Part shown: positions 1-7,935 of the stretch, piece after piece
How the letters are laid out: every line of letters starts with the position of its first letter
How positions within the stretch are numbered: position 1 is the first letter of the stretch
NCBI RefSeq assembly: GCF_019976755.1
Contig: NZ_AP023441.1
Location: 1,791,001-1,855,000, forward strand
Source: Nostoc sp. MS1
GTDB lineage: Bacteria; Cyanobacteriota; Cyanobacteriia; Cyanobacteriales; Nostocaceae
DNA: 64,000 nucleotides
Direction of reading: 5' to 3'
The notes under the pieces: model-generated
Seen by the model: only the letters and a program-made list of their open reading frames with translations
What the model was told of the DNA's origin: nothing
Database searches by the model: none
Translations under genes and position numbers: made by a program

Positions 1-1710
1 TTGATACAGAGTATTGTCTGAATCTCCAAATGCTTGATTTTGGTTAGGCTTTGGCTCAGATGAACGGCGTTGTTGAAAAATCGTGCCATCTGGTTGATTT
101 GGTTCAGTTGGCTGTAAAGGACGGGGAACTGTTTCGTTATTTCCAGAACTAGGGGTAGGACGGAGTTGAAAAATCGTGCCATCTGGTTGATTTGGTTCAG
201 TTGGCTGTAAAGGACGGGGAACTGTTTCGTTATTTCCTGCACTAGGTGATGGACGTGGTTGAAAAATTGTCCCGTCGGGTTGATTTGGTTCAGTTGGCTG
301 TAAAGGACGGGGAACTGTTTGGTTATTTCCCTCACTGGGTGATGGACGTAGTTGAAAGATTGTTCCTTCGGGTTGTTCTGGTTCGGTTGGCTGTAAAGGA
401 CGGGGAACTGTTTGGTTATTTCCTGCACCGGGTGATGGACGTGGTTGAAAGATTGTCCCGTCGGGTTGTTCTGGTTCGGTTGGCTGCAAAGGTCGAGGAA
501 CTGTTTCGTGATTTAACCCTTGATTATAGACAGGTTGATTAGTTTCCTGTTGATACAAGGGTCGGGGAACTGTCTCGTTATTTAACCCCTGATTGTATGC
601 AGGTTGGTTAGTTTCCTGTTGGTGCAAAGGTCGAGGAACTGTCTCGTTATTTAACCCTTGATTATATGCAGCTTGGTTTGGTTGCTGTGTTTGCAAAGGA
701 CGAGCAACCGTTTCTGAATCGAAAGCTGGTTGAGGTTTAGCTGGAGTTGGTTCTGGTTGTGTAATGGGGTTAGGTGTTGCGGCGCGGCTGGCTGCTTGCA
801 AAGCCTGATTTAGTTCTGCTACAGATGCAAAGCGATTATTAGGGTTTTTTTGTAGGCATTTCAGGACTACAGCTTCAATTTCAGGGGATAATTGCTCACA
901 TCCGGGTTGTGATCGCAATGGTGTCGGTGGTTCATAAGCATGAGCTAAAACCCAGGATGCTTCACTAATATTACTACCCTTAGTGCTGAAACCAAAGGGA
1001 TCTGCTGCACTGAACATTTCATACAAAATAATCCCTAAACTATAAATATCTGCCCTGGTGTCTAGATTCTGCTTGTTTTGAATTTGCTCAGGTGCAGCAT
1101 AGCGAAATGTACCAATAAAAGTGCTAGTGATATTTGTCTGTTCACTAGAGTCACTACGGATTTTAGCGACACCAAAATCTAAAATCTTTACCCACTCTCC
1201 TAAATCTGTAGGCACAAGAAAAATATTGTCTGGTTTAAGGTCACGATGAACTACTTGAATATGTTCACTGCTGCCATCTTTTTGTAGAATGACTCCTTGA
1301 TGCGCCAACTGTAAACCCTGACAAACTTGAGAAATAATTTTTACTGTTCTTTCTACAGATAGTCTATGTTCTCGCAGCAGTAATTGTCGCAATGTTTGAC
1401 CACGCAAATACTCCATCACATAGAAGGGATATCCTTCGGGAGTGACACCACAATCACTAATTCTGACAATGTGGTCACTTTGCAAAGCCGCACAAATCGA
1501 CACTTCTCGCTCAAAGCGCTTTCTCATCTCTTGGGATGCTACTAACGTATCTTTGAGTAATTTTAAGACTACCTGTTGACCAACACGGGTATCCGTTGCT
1601 AATAAGACTTCTCCCATACCACCGACTGCTAAAGGTTTGTCTATGCGGTATCGCTGGTTATCACCTACATAGCGCCCATTCCAATAATTTGAAGAAGGTT
1701 GGGAGTTCAT
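1..1710 (-). CDS. Serine/threonine protein kinase with C-terminal tandem-repeat tail (3' end cut by window edge)
   Basis: The reading frame is open from ATG at 1710 to base 1 (570 codons) and continues beyond the window. Residues about 15-290 form a Hanks-type kinase: glycine loop AVGGMGEV, catalytic HRDLKPDN near residue 155, DFGVAKI, and GTFRYAAPEQ in the activation segment. All catalytic motifs look intact. After a short linker the protein becomes a proline-rich tail built from 23- and 31-residue repeats around ETVPRPL and DGTIFQ. No membrane segment is seen in the visible part. It is divergent from the DUF4255/AAA genes of the injection system, 495 bp away. Kinases beside secretion machines often control assembly by phosphorylation (as PpkA does in type VI secretion), but a role here is inference from position only. 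The kinase call is very secure. Confidence 0.93.
   Translation of the reverse strand, partial: MNSQPSSNYWNGRYVGDNQRYRIDKPLAVGGMGEVLLATDTRVGQQVVLKLLKDTLVASQEMRKRFEREVSICAALQSDHIVRISDCGVTPEGYPFYVMEYLRGQTLRQLLLREHRLSVERTVKIISQVCQGLQLAHQGVILQKDGSSEHIQVVHRDLKPDNIFLVPTDLGEWVKILDFGVAKIRSDSSEQTNITSTFIGTFRYAAPEQIQNKQNLDTRADIYSLGIILYEMFSAADPFGFSTKGSNISEASWVLAHAYEPPTPLRSQPGCEQLSPEIEAVVLKCLQKNPNNRFASVAELNQALQAASRAATPNPITQPEPTPAKPQPAFDSETVARPLQTQQPNQAAYNQGLNNETVPRPLHQQETNQPAYNQGLNNETVPRPLYQQETNQPVYNQGLNHETVPRPLQPTEPEQPDGTIFQPRPSPGAGNNQTVPRPLQPTEPEQPEGTIFQLRPSPSEGNNQTVPRPLQPTEPNQPDGTIFQPRPSPSAGNNETVPRPLQPTEPNQPDGTIFQLRPTPSSGNNETVPRPLQPTEPNQPDGTIFQQRRSSEPKPNQNQAFGDSDNTLYQ
80..722 (-). repeat. In-frame tandem repeats in kinase tail (93-bp and 69-bp units)
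   Basis: The element encoding [EQ]TV[PA]RPL recurs at 121, 214, 307, 400 and 493 with an exact 93-bp period (31 residues), then at 562, 631 and 700 with a 69-bp period (23 residues). The longer unit also carries a GTIFQ[PLQ]RP motif. The repeats keep frame and each carries Thr followed by Val or Ile, which would suit phosphorylation and FHA-type binding. That function is inference. Confidence 0.9.
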
Positions 1711-2205
1711 CTGATAGCAGCCATCCTCTGTTTAATTTCAGATTTCAATTTTGTAGCAAAAAGAATAATAATTATGACAAATCTTGCATAGTCAATACTT
1801 AAGTATGATAGTGATTAATATAATTAAGTTGAACTAGATTTAATTCTCATTTCATATCATTACTCAAGTTAAACCAAATTTCTCGTTTTGATAAGAAGTT
1901 TTAATAAACACTTAAAATTTCCCTACAGAAAATTATTTAAAGGTTGACACAGAGCAAACTATCAAATTTCCTTTAATTATATTGTTTTGTCTCCTCATTC
2001 ATCCTAGTGTGTCTTAGCTAAGGATTTTCTTATGAGGCGGCAAAATATATATCTTTATCTGCTCAGGAGTAATTCCTGGTGAGTCTGAGTATAGATTAAT
2101 CAAAAAATTACAGATTTTATTACGAGCAAGAATGTTAAATTTTTAGCAAAAAGCTTTCAGGAAATCCGGTGTAACCTATGATTAACCTGTGCAGGTGCGT
2201 GGGAG
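1711..2205. other. Intergenic region between divergent kinase and DUF4255 genes
   Basis: This AT-rich, 495-bp gap holds no convincing gene. A TTGACA hexamer lies at 1944-1949 on the plus strand, but I see no well-spaced -10 box. The gap presumably carries promoters for both divergent genes. Confidence 0.5.
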
Positions 2206-2211
2206 ATGATG

Positions 2212-3483
2212 ATGAGTAACGCGCTCTCTATAGTTGCTGTAACGGCAGTGCTAAAAGACTTGCTAGAGAATGGTTTAGTTAGTGACTCTATTACTGCTAG
2301 TGTGGGTGATGTGCTGGTTACGGCTTTACCACCAGATTTAATTAAAGTGGGAACTGATGAGCGATCGCAACTTAATTTCTTTCTCTATCATGTAACACAA
2401 AACCGCAACGTTGACTGGGTATCGCCAGAATTTCGCTCTAAGCACTCACGAGTCAATAAAAGTCAACGCTCGGCTAATCCACCCTTAGCTTTAGACTTAC
2501 ATTATCTGTTAACAGCTTATGGGGCTAAAGATTTTCAAGCAGAACTGTTGTTAGGTTATGCCATGCAATTACTGCACACAACAACAGTTATTACCTCAGA
2601 TTTGATTGAAAATGCCTTAAAAAACGCCTCTACCAGCAATACTACCAGTTTGATTTCACAGGCTTTAGCTGGTGTCTCTATATCTAAATTAGCTGAACAA
2701 ATTGGACAGATTAAGCTTTCACCCGAATTTTTGAGCATGGAAGACAATTCCAAAATATGGTCTGCCTTGCAAACCCACTATCGACCTTCGGCTAGTTACT
2801 TAGCTTCGATGATATTAATTGATAGTCAGGAAATAAATTATTCAGAATGTGGTAACACAGGACTCTGGAATGAACCAAGTATTGAGCAAGTTACAGCACT
2901 GACACAAACACAGCCATTAATCTTTGCAGGTAATACTATCATGATTCGTGGTAAGCGTTTACGTGGTGAGATTACCCGTATTCGGCTGAATAACACTGAA
3001 AAACTATTAGTACCAGAAAATATTAAAGAAACACAAATTAGTTTCAAGTTACCAGATGATTTGTATATTGGTGTACAAACTATACAAGTTGTGCATTTAA
3101 CTATAGCTAATGCCGGACACATAGAAAATATGACATCGAATGTGGCGGCTGTGATTATACATCCCAAAATTTCTGTACTATTGCGTCAGGTAGTAGATAG
3201 TGCCGCAGAATTACACTCAGTTGAACTCACCGTTAAGTTTCATCCTCAACTGAGGAAAACACAACGAGTAGTTTTACTTTTGAATGAAATATCTAGTCCT
3301 CATACTTTAGCCCAATCTATCGTTGTCTCATCACCTGATGATGATACCGACGTGATGAATATTGCTGTAAAGAATATCCAACCAGGAACCTATCTTGTCA
3401 GAGTGCAGGTAGACGGTGTTGCCAGTCCATTAGAAATGAATCAAACAGGGGAATACCATTCGCCACAGGTAACAATTCCATGA
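2212..3483 (+). CDS. DUF4255 (Pvc16/Afp16-type) injection-system protein
   Basis: The N-terminal ~200 residues match the DUF4255/Pvc16 N-terminal pattern: a hydrophobic helix, then VTALPPDLIK, QLNFFLYHVTQN, and PPLALDLHYLLTAYG. In Afp/PVC systems this family caps and terminates the tube and sheath at the end distal to the baseplate. Residues about 220-400 look beta-rich and IPT/TIG-like (QPLIFAGNTIMIRGKRL), a common extension in cyanobacterial and actinobacterial homologues. Three consecutive in-frame ATG codons occur at 2206, 2209 and 2212. GGGAG at 2201-2205 gives workable spacing only to 2212, so that start is preferred. The stop overlaps the ATPase start by four bases (ATGA), which indicates co-translation. 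Confidence 0.88.
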   Translation: MSNALSIVAVTAVLKDLLENGLVSDSITASVGDVLVTALPPDLIKVGTDERSQLNFFLYHVTQNRNVDWVSPEFRSKHSRVNKSQRSANPPLALDLHYLLTAYGAKDFQAELLLGYAMQLLHTTTVITSDLIENALKNASTSNTTSLISQALAGVSISKLAEQIGQIKLSPEFLSMEDNSKIWSALQTHYRPSASYLASMILIDSQEINYSECGNTGLWNEPSIEQVTALTQTQPLIFAGNTIMIRGKRLRGEITRIRLNNTEKLLVPENIKETQISFKLPDDLYIGVQTIQVVHLTIANAGHIENMTSNVAAVIIHPKISVLLRQVVDSAAELHSVELTVKFHPQLRKTQRVVLLLNEISSPHTLAQSIVVSSPDDDTDVMNIAVKNIQPGTYLVRVQVDGVASPLEMNQTGEYHSPQVTIP

Positions 3484-5468
3484 ATGCAACAACAGTTAAT
3501 TACAATTGGCATGAGGCCAATGAGCGCTACTTATTAGCAGCTTTAGGTATGGTACGTGATGCGATTGAAACATACGCACACAAAACCCAGTCATCCACGT
3601 CTTCAGCACAACAGCAGAAACAACAAACTATAGAAACGGCAACGGCTGATATGACAGCACCACCCTTATTAGAGCGGGTATGTCAGCTATTTGGTTTATC
3701 CGAATTTGAAAGGGATATACTGCTAATGTGTGCCTGTATGGAATTTTATGGTGATTTTGCAGCTTTATGTGGGCTAGCTCAGGGAGACACACAAAAAACT
3801 TATCCTACTTTAAGTTTAGCCCTTGCTGCCTTACCTAACCCCCATTGGGATGCGATCGCCCCTGATGCTAAATTACGATATTGGCGATTGATTGAGTTGG
3901 GTGAGGGTAGAGCGTTAACACTTAGCCCCCTACGGATTGATGAAAGAATTTTACATTATTTAGTGGGTAGACAATATATAGATGAGAGATTGGCGGGGAT
4001 TGTTGAACCCATACCAGAAGCCAGAGAATTAGTCCCATCTCAACAGCAATTAGCCCAGCAAATAGCAGCCGTGTGGATGCAGTCATCTCAGACTGAGAAG
4101 TTACCAATTTTACAACTATGTGGTATTGAACCCATAAGTAAACGAGCGATCGCCTCTACAGTCTGTAAAATATTAGGTGTGAACCTGCACATTATGCCCG
4201 TTCAGGTTGTGCCATCCGCACCCGCAGAGATGGAAACTCTGTTGCGTTTGTGGGAGCGAGAGTCAATTTTAAGTAACAGCGCCCTACTCATAGACTGCGA
4301 CAAAATTGACATAACAGACTTAACTCGTACCCATACCATTGGACGCTTCCTGGAACGCATTAATGGTTTAGTATTTGTCACAAGTCGAGAAAGAATTGCT
4401 ATACAGCAACGCCCCATAGTCAGCTTTAATATTCACAAACCCACCATCGAAGAACAAAGCCTACTCTGGCAAAGCAATTTAGCCCAGATCCAGCCGCAAT
4501 TAAATGGGCAAGTGAGAAAATTAGCCACCCAATTCAACCTTAGTCCCAATACTATCCGCGCCGCCTGTGCAGAAGCTTTAGGACAACTAACTGGGGAAAA
4601 AGAACAAGATATCGGGCAAATTCTCTGGGATGCTTGCCGCAAACAAGCCCGTCCTCACCTAGACGAACTCGCCCAACGTATCCCCCCCACCGCCACTTGG
4701 GAAGATTTAGTATTACCCCCAGCCCAAGCGGAAATGTTGAGAGAAATTGCCGCCCATGTGCGTCAACGTGCCACTGTGTATCAAAATTGGGGATTTGCTG
4801 CTAAAAATACTCGTGGGCTAGGTATTAGTGCCTTATTTGCTGGCAGTAGCGGTACAGGGAAAACCCTAGCGGCGGAAGTCTTAGCCCAGGAATTGCACCT
4901 CGACCTCTACAGGATTGATTTATCATCGGTAGTAAGTAAATATATTGGCGAAACTGAGAAAAATCTGCGTCGGGTATTTGATGCTGCCGAAGAAGGCGGA
5001 GTTATCCTATTATTCGACGAAGCAGACGCTTTATTTGGTAAACGTAGCGAAGTTAAAGATAGCCATGACCGTTACGCCAATATTGAAGTTAGCTACCTGC
5101 TGCAACGGATGGAAAGCTATCCAGGCTTGGCAATTATGACAACCAACCTCAAGAGTTCCATCGATACAGCTTTCCAGCGCCGTATTCGTTTTGCAGTCCA
5201 GTTTCCCTTTCCTGATGCAGCACAACGTGCCGAAATTTGGCGGCGAGTTTACCCAACTAACACCCCTACCAATGGCTTGGATGCGAAGAAGTTATCACAA
5301 TTAAGTGTAGCTGGGGGTAACATTCGCAACATCGCCTTAAATGCCGCCTTCCTCGCCGCCGATGCTGATGAACCTGTGCAGATGAAACATTTATTACGGG
5401 CAGCACGGACAGAATACGCCAAGTTAGAGAAATCGCTGACAGAAGCAGAAATTGGCGGTTGGGTTTGA
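3480..5468 (+). CDS. AAA+ ATPase of the injection system (Pvc15/Afp15-like)
   Basis: This 662-residue protein has a helical N-terminal half (about 1-400) and a C-terminal AAA+ module. Walker A is GSSGTGKT near residue 455, Walker B is ILLFDEADALFG near 508, and a downstream NIEVSYLLQRME/TTNLKSSIDTAFQRRIRF stretch holds sensor and arginine-finger residues. This is the architecture of the ATPase found with DUF4255 genes in eCIS clusters, where it is needed for particle assembly or cargo handling, though its exact step is unsettled. The ATG overlaps the DUF4255 stop. The AAA motifs are complete, so it should be active. Confidence 0.92.
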   Translation: MNATTVNYNWHEANERYLLAALGMVRDAIETYAHKTQSSTSSAQQQKQQTIETATADMTAPPLLERVCQLFGLSEFERDILLMCACMEFYGDFAALCGLAQGDTQKTYPTLSLALAALPNPHWDAIAPDAKLRYWRLIELGEGRALTLSPLRIDERILHYLVGRQYIDERLAGIVEPIPEARELVPSQQQLAQQIAAVWMQSSQTEKLPILQLCGIEPISKRAIASTVCKILGVNLHIMPVQVVPSAPAEMETLLRLWERESILSNSALLIDCDKIDITDLTRTHTIGRFLERINGLVFVTSRERIAIQQRPIVSFNIHKPTIEEQSLLWQSNLAQIQPQLNGQVRKLATQFNLSPNTIRAACAEALGQLTGEKEQDIGQILWDACRKQARPHLDELAQRIPPTATWEDLVLPPAQAEMLREIAAHVRQRATVYQNWGFAAKNTRGLGISALFAGSSGTGKTLAAEVLAQELHLDLYRIDLSSVVSKYIGETEKNLRRVFDAAEEGGVILLFDEADALFGKRSEVKDSHDRYANIEVSYLLQRMESYPGLAIMTTNLKSSIDTAFQRRIRFAVQFPFPDAAQRAEIWRRVYPTNTPTNGLDAKKLSQLSVAGGNIRNIALNAAFLAADADEPVQMKHLLRAARTEYAKLEKSLTEAEIGGWV

Positions 5469-5581
5469 GAGTAAAGGAATGGCAAACAATAGCTAATGAC
5501 TTTACACTTAAGTCGATAGCGAGTATTGATATATCTATAGTTTCGGGAAGCGCGATTACTTTAACGTTTAAACAAGTTTAA
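5465..5581 (+). CDS. Possible 38-residue ORF or remnant between ATPase and toxin
   Basis: A frame opens with TTG at 5465, overlapping the ATPase stop as TTGA, and runs to TAA at 5579-5581. Its product is amphipathic with a beta-like second half (SIDISIVSGSAITLTF). It has no ATG and no family I recognise. It could be a tiny translationally coupled peptide or the worn remnant of a larger gene that once preceded the toxin domain. Low confidence. Confidence 0.2.
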   Translation: MRVKEWQTIANDFTLKSIASIDISIVSGSAITLTFKQV

Positions 5582-5604
5582 AATTATGTCAGGAGGTAGA
5601 TTTT

Positions 5605-5979
5605 CTGAATGATTTCCCAGATAATTTAGCCATTGCAGAAATTCATAAAGCTATTGGTAATATTGTCATTAGATTTCCACTACTTCATTGTGAAGAATGT
5701 GCAAATACACTTAAAAAGTGGCTCAAACAACGCGGGATTCAAGGTAAACTTTGGCGACTATCAACTAAGTATGACAATGAAGACTTTATTCTCAGCGAGC
5801 GTTTAGAACAACAGGGTTGCGTTGAAACTATCACTGAAAATGGTGTTCATTATGGAGTTGAAGTTTTTGGTAAAATTTTCGATAACCTTTCCGAACAAGG
5901 GCTATCACCAGATGACTGGATTAATGATTTTACTTCCTTATCTAATGAGTTTAAGGTAGAAGTAATTGAGGAGTTTTAA
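5605..5979 (+). CDS. Papain-fold toxin domain protein (Tox-PL-2-like) without ATG start
   Basis: The frame encodes about 124 residues that match the papain-fold toxin 2 pattern: PLLHCEECANTLKKWLKQRG (catalytic Cys probably C32 of C29-x2-C32), IQGKLWRLST, then VHYGVEVFG (His82) and FDNLS (Asp93/Asn94). This Cys-His-Asp/Asn set is typical of polymorphic-toxin peptidase domains. No ATG, GTG or TTG lies in frame before the domain. The best start is CTG at 5605, eight bases after a perfect AGGAGG at 5591-5596. Alternatively, an ATG at 5586 in another frame would reach it by a frameshift near the T-run at 5601-5604. The downstream gene is probably its immunity gene. It may be a severed C-terminal toxin tip or a genuine small toxin with a weak start codon. 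Confidence 0.6.
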   Translation: MNDFPDNLAIAEIHKAIGNIVIRFPLLHCEECANTLKKWLKQRGIQGKLWRLSTKYDNEDFILSERLEQQGCVETITENGVHYGVEVFGKIFDNLSEQGLSPDDWINDFTSLSNEFKVEVIEEF

Positions 5980-6003
5980 ACTTTTTTAACGGAGTTAAGG
6001 TGA

Positions 6004-6372
6004 ATGAGTGCATTATTTAATTTACTAGAGAAAATTAAAACCAAACCAAGCTTATATTTGGGTACAGCCTCCGTGAGTAATTTACGGATGTTCATTCTCG
6101 GCTATCGCTTTTCTCGTGATGAATTAGGTATCGTGAATACTGAAACAGAAAGTGATTTCTATAAAAACTTCCAACCTTGGCTACAGAATCGCTTATCTAT
6201 TCGCACTGTTAACGCTTGGGATAAAATTATTCTACTCACTTGTATTGATGAAAAATCTGCATTTGATTACTTTTTTCAACTACTAGATGAATTTATCCAA
6301 CGAGATAAAAGCCAAGATATTGACCCGATTCTATCTGACGCATCCTCTAAAAATTCTCCAAAGGTTGCCTAA
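6004..6372 (+). CDS. Putative immunity protein for the upstream papain-fold toxin
   Basis: This 122-residue soluble protein starts 24 bp after the toxin stop and is preceded by GGAGTTAAGG. Its N-terminus (KIKTKPSLYLGTASVSNLRM) and middle (FQPWLQNR, WDKIILL) match a widespread small family I have seen beside contact-dependent toxins, with acidic and aromatic residues typical of immunity proteins. I cannot name a Pfam family with certainty. The tail PILSDASSKNSPKVA is probably disordered. The immunity role rests mainly on its position directly after the toxin. Confidence 0.6.
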   Translation: MSALFNLLEKIKTKPSLYLGTASVSNLRMFILGYRFSRDELGIVNTETESDFYKNFQPWLQNRLSIRTVNAWDKIILLTCIDEKSAFDYFFQLLDEFIQRDKSQDIDPILSDASSKNSPKVA

Positions 6373-6582
6373 AAAATATGATAATTAACCAAGCGATCGC
6401 CTATTCTACAAATTAAGCATTTCCCCACAAGTGATCGCATTTAACTGTATTTTATCGAAAAGCGATCGCCAAAAGACTTTTTGTAGCAAACGTCAAAAAC
6501 TAGACTAAAGTCGAACCAACCTTACCTATAGCTGGGTGAGATAATATTGTCATAATTAACTTGTTAATTTGTGGGGTTAGCG

Positions 6583-7842
6583 ATGAAACAACGGCAGCAA
6601 ATTCTCAAAAAGGCTGATTCATCCGCTACTGTATCAGAAGAGGCTCAGTTTCAATCGCACCCATCGACGCACAAAACGCAACAGCAGACAAATACGCCGC
6701 TTTCGCAAACAGAAGCAGAAAATCAAGAGTTTCAACAGCAGCAAATTGAGGCGACAAAATTAGCAATTCAAGCCAAACACGGCACTATTACCCCAGAAGG
6801 ACAGACACAACTTACCTTACTACAAGCCAAGATGAATGATGTGCTGCATAGGCGAGTTGAACAAGGTGCTGGGTTTGGTCACAATTTGGAGAATATCGCG
6901 CTGCATCATCCTGATAGAATACCATCTGTGCAGGCAAAGTTAGCGATCGCTAAACCAGGAGATAAATTTGAGCAGCAAGCAGATCAAGTGGCTGGTATTG
7001 TAGTTAACCAAATTAATCAAAAAACTATCCAAAAACAAGGCACATCACAGGCTACAACTAGCCAGAACAAAGAAAGCAATGTTGAAGAAGCAAATAACAG
7101 CGCAGCAAATTCCAAACAAATATTTTTGAGTAATTATGCAGTGGCGAAAGAATTAGTTCATGGCATAGATGAGACTTTACCAAAAGAAAAAATTCTTGAA
7201 CAACTCCTGCATAATTTCAAGAATATATCATTTAAATATACAATGACTTATAAGCAAGGTGTAACTCTGCTAAAAGGAACCAGAGAAGGAGATTGTCGGA
7301 CATTAGCAGAAGCTTTTCAAACAGTAGCGCAAGAATATTTTGGCATTCAAAATGTCACAGTTGCACAAATCAAGAAGCCTTTCTTAAGCGAAGCTCCTGA
7401 CACTTTATACCAAGGCAGAAAACGTAATTGCGATAACGGTAAACGGTGGTTTTTCCAAAATCATTATTGGGCTACTTGGAACAACACAGTATATGATGTT
7501 TTATTCCTCAGTAATAAACGTCCAGAAGTAGACATGGCAAGACAAGAAAGTCCACTCAAATCAATGTTTATGCCAGAGGGAGAATATTTTGAAACCGAAA
7601 AGGGTAAGGTTGTTTATCCTCGCAATCATGAATATTTAACTATTGAATTAGGTATGTTTGAAAAGTTGAAAAACTTTATCAATAACCTTGGTAGATGGTT
7701 AGCCAGAGATATGAGTTCAATTATCAATCAAATCAAGAAATTGTTAAGCAGAGGCGGAAATAATAATAGTGATTTTGAATCTTTAATCAGAGAAGTACAA
7801 AATAACAAAACGAATGAAATAAATGCAAATAATCCAAAATAA
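6583..7842 (+). CDS. Putative eCIS cargo: leader plus transglutaminase-like cysteine-enzyme domain
   Basis: The 419-residue protein starts at ATG 6583; a GTG at 6571 is possible but has no good ribosome site. Residues 1-90 are polar and Gln-rich. Residues 98-141 carry the leader seen in the two DUF4157 proteins of this window: FGHNLENIALHHP, then AKLAIAKPGDKFEQQADQVA. No DUF4157 domain follows. From about 225 the sequence reads as a transglutaminase/NlpC-like core: GTREGDCRTLAEAF (Cys238), NHYWATWNNTVYD (His294, Asp305). A basic, helical tail follows. I infer an injected enzyme acting on a target protein by crosslinking, deamidation or cleavage. The leader identification is strong; the catalytic assignment is by motif only. 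Confidence 0.65.
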   Translation: MKQRQQILKKADSSATVSEEAQFQSHPSTHKTQQQTNTPLSQTEAENQEFQQQQIEATKLAIQAKHGTITPEGQTQLTLLQAKMNDVLHRRVEQGAGFGHNLENIALHHPDRIPSVQAKLAIAKPGDKFEQQADQVAGIVVNQINQKTIQKQGTSQATTSQNKESNVEEANNSAANSKQIFLSNYAVAKELVHGIDETLPKEKILEQLLHNFKNISFKYTMTYKQGVTLLKGTREGDCRTLAEAFQTVAQEYFGIQNVTVAQIKKPFLSEAPDTLYQGRKRNCDNGKRWFFQNHYWATWNNTVYDVLFLSNKRPEVDMARQESPLKSMFMPEGEYFETEKGKVVYPRNHEYLTIELGMFEKLKNFINNLGRWLARDMSSIINQIKKLLSRGGNNNSDFESLIREVQNNKTNEINANNPK

Positions 7843-7935
7843 TAATCTCTTAACTTTGTGCCTCTGTGGTAAAAATAATTTATTAAACCACAAAGTCACG
7901 GAAAACACAGAGATAAATGCCCACTCTACCAAATA

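Noticed and set aside
246..542. Plus-strand ORF of 98 codons with internal repeats
   Set aside because: It is the shadow of the in-frame repeats of the minus-strand kinase tail; the kinase frame continues unbroken through it.
80..722. Regularly spaced repeats resembling a CRISPR array
   Set aside because: The whole 69/93-bp units repeat, including the would-be spacers, and they encode protein in frame. No array with unique spacers exists anywhere in the window.
1944..1949. TTGACA -35 box upstream of the DUF4255 gene
   Set aside because: No -10 box at 16-18 bp spacing, so a promoter is not called.
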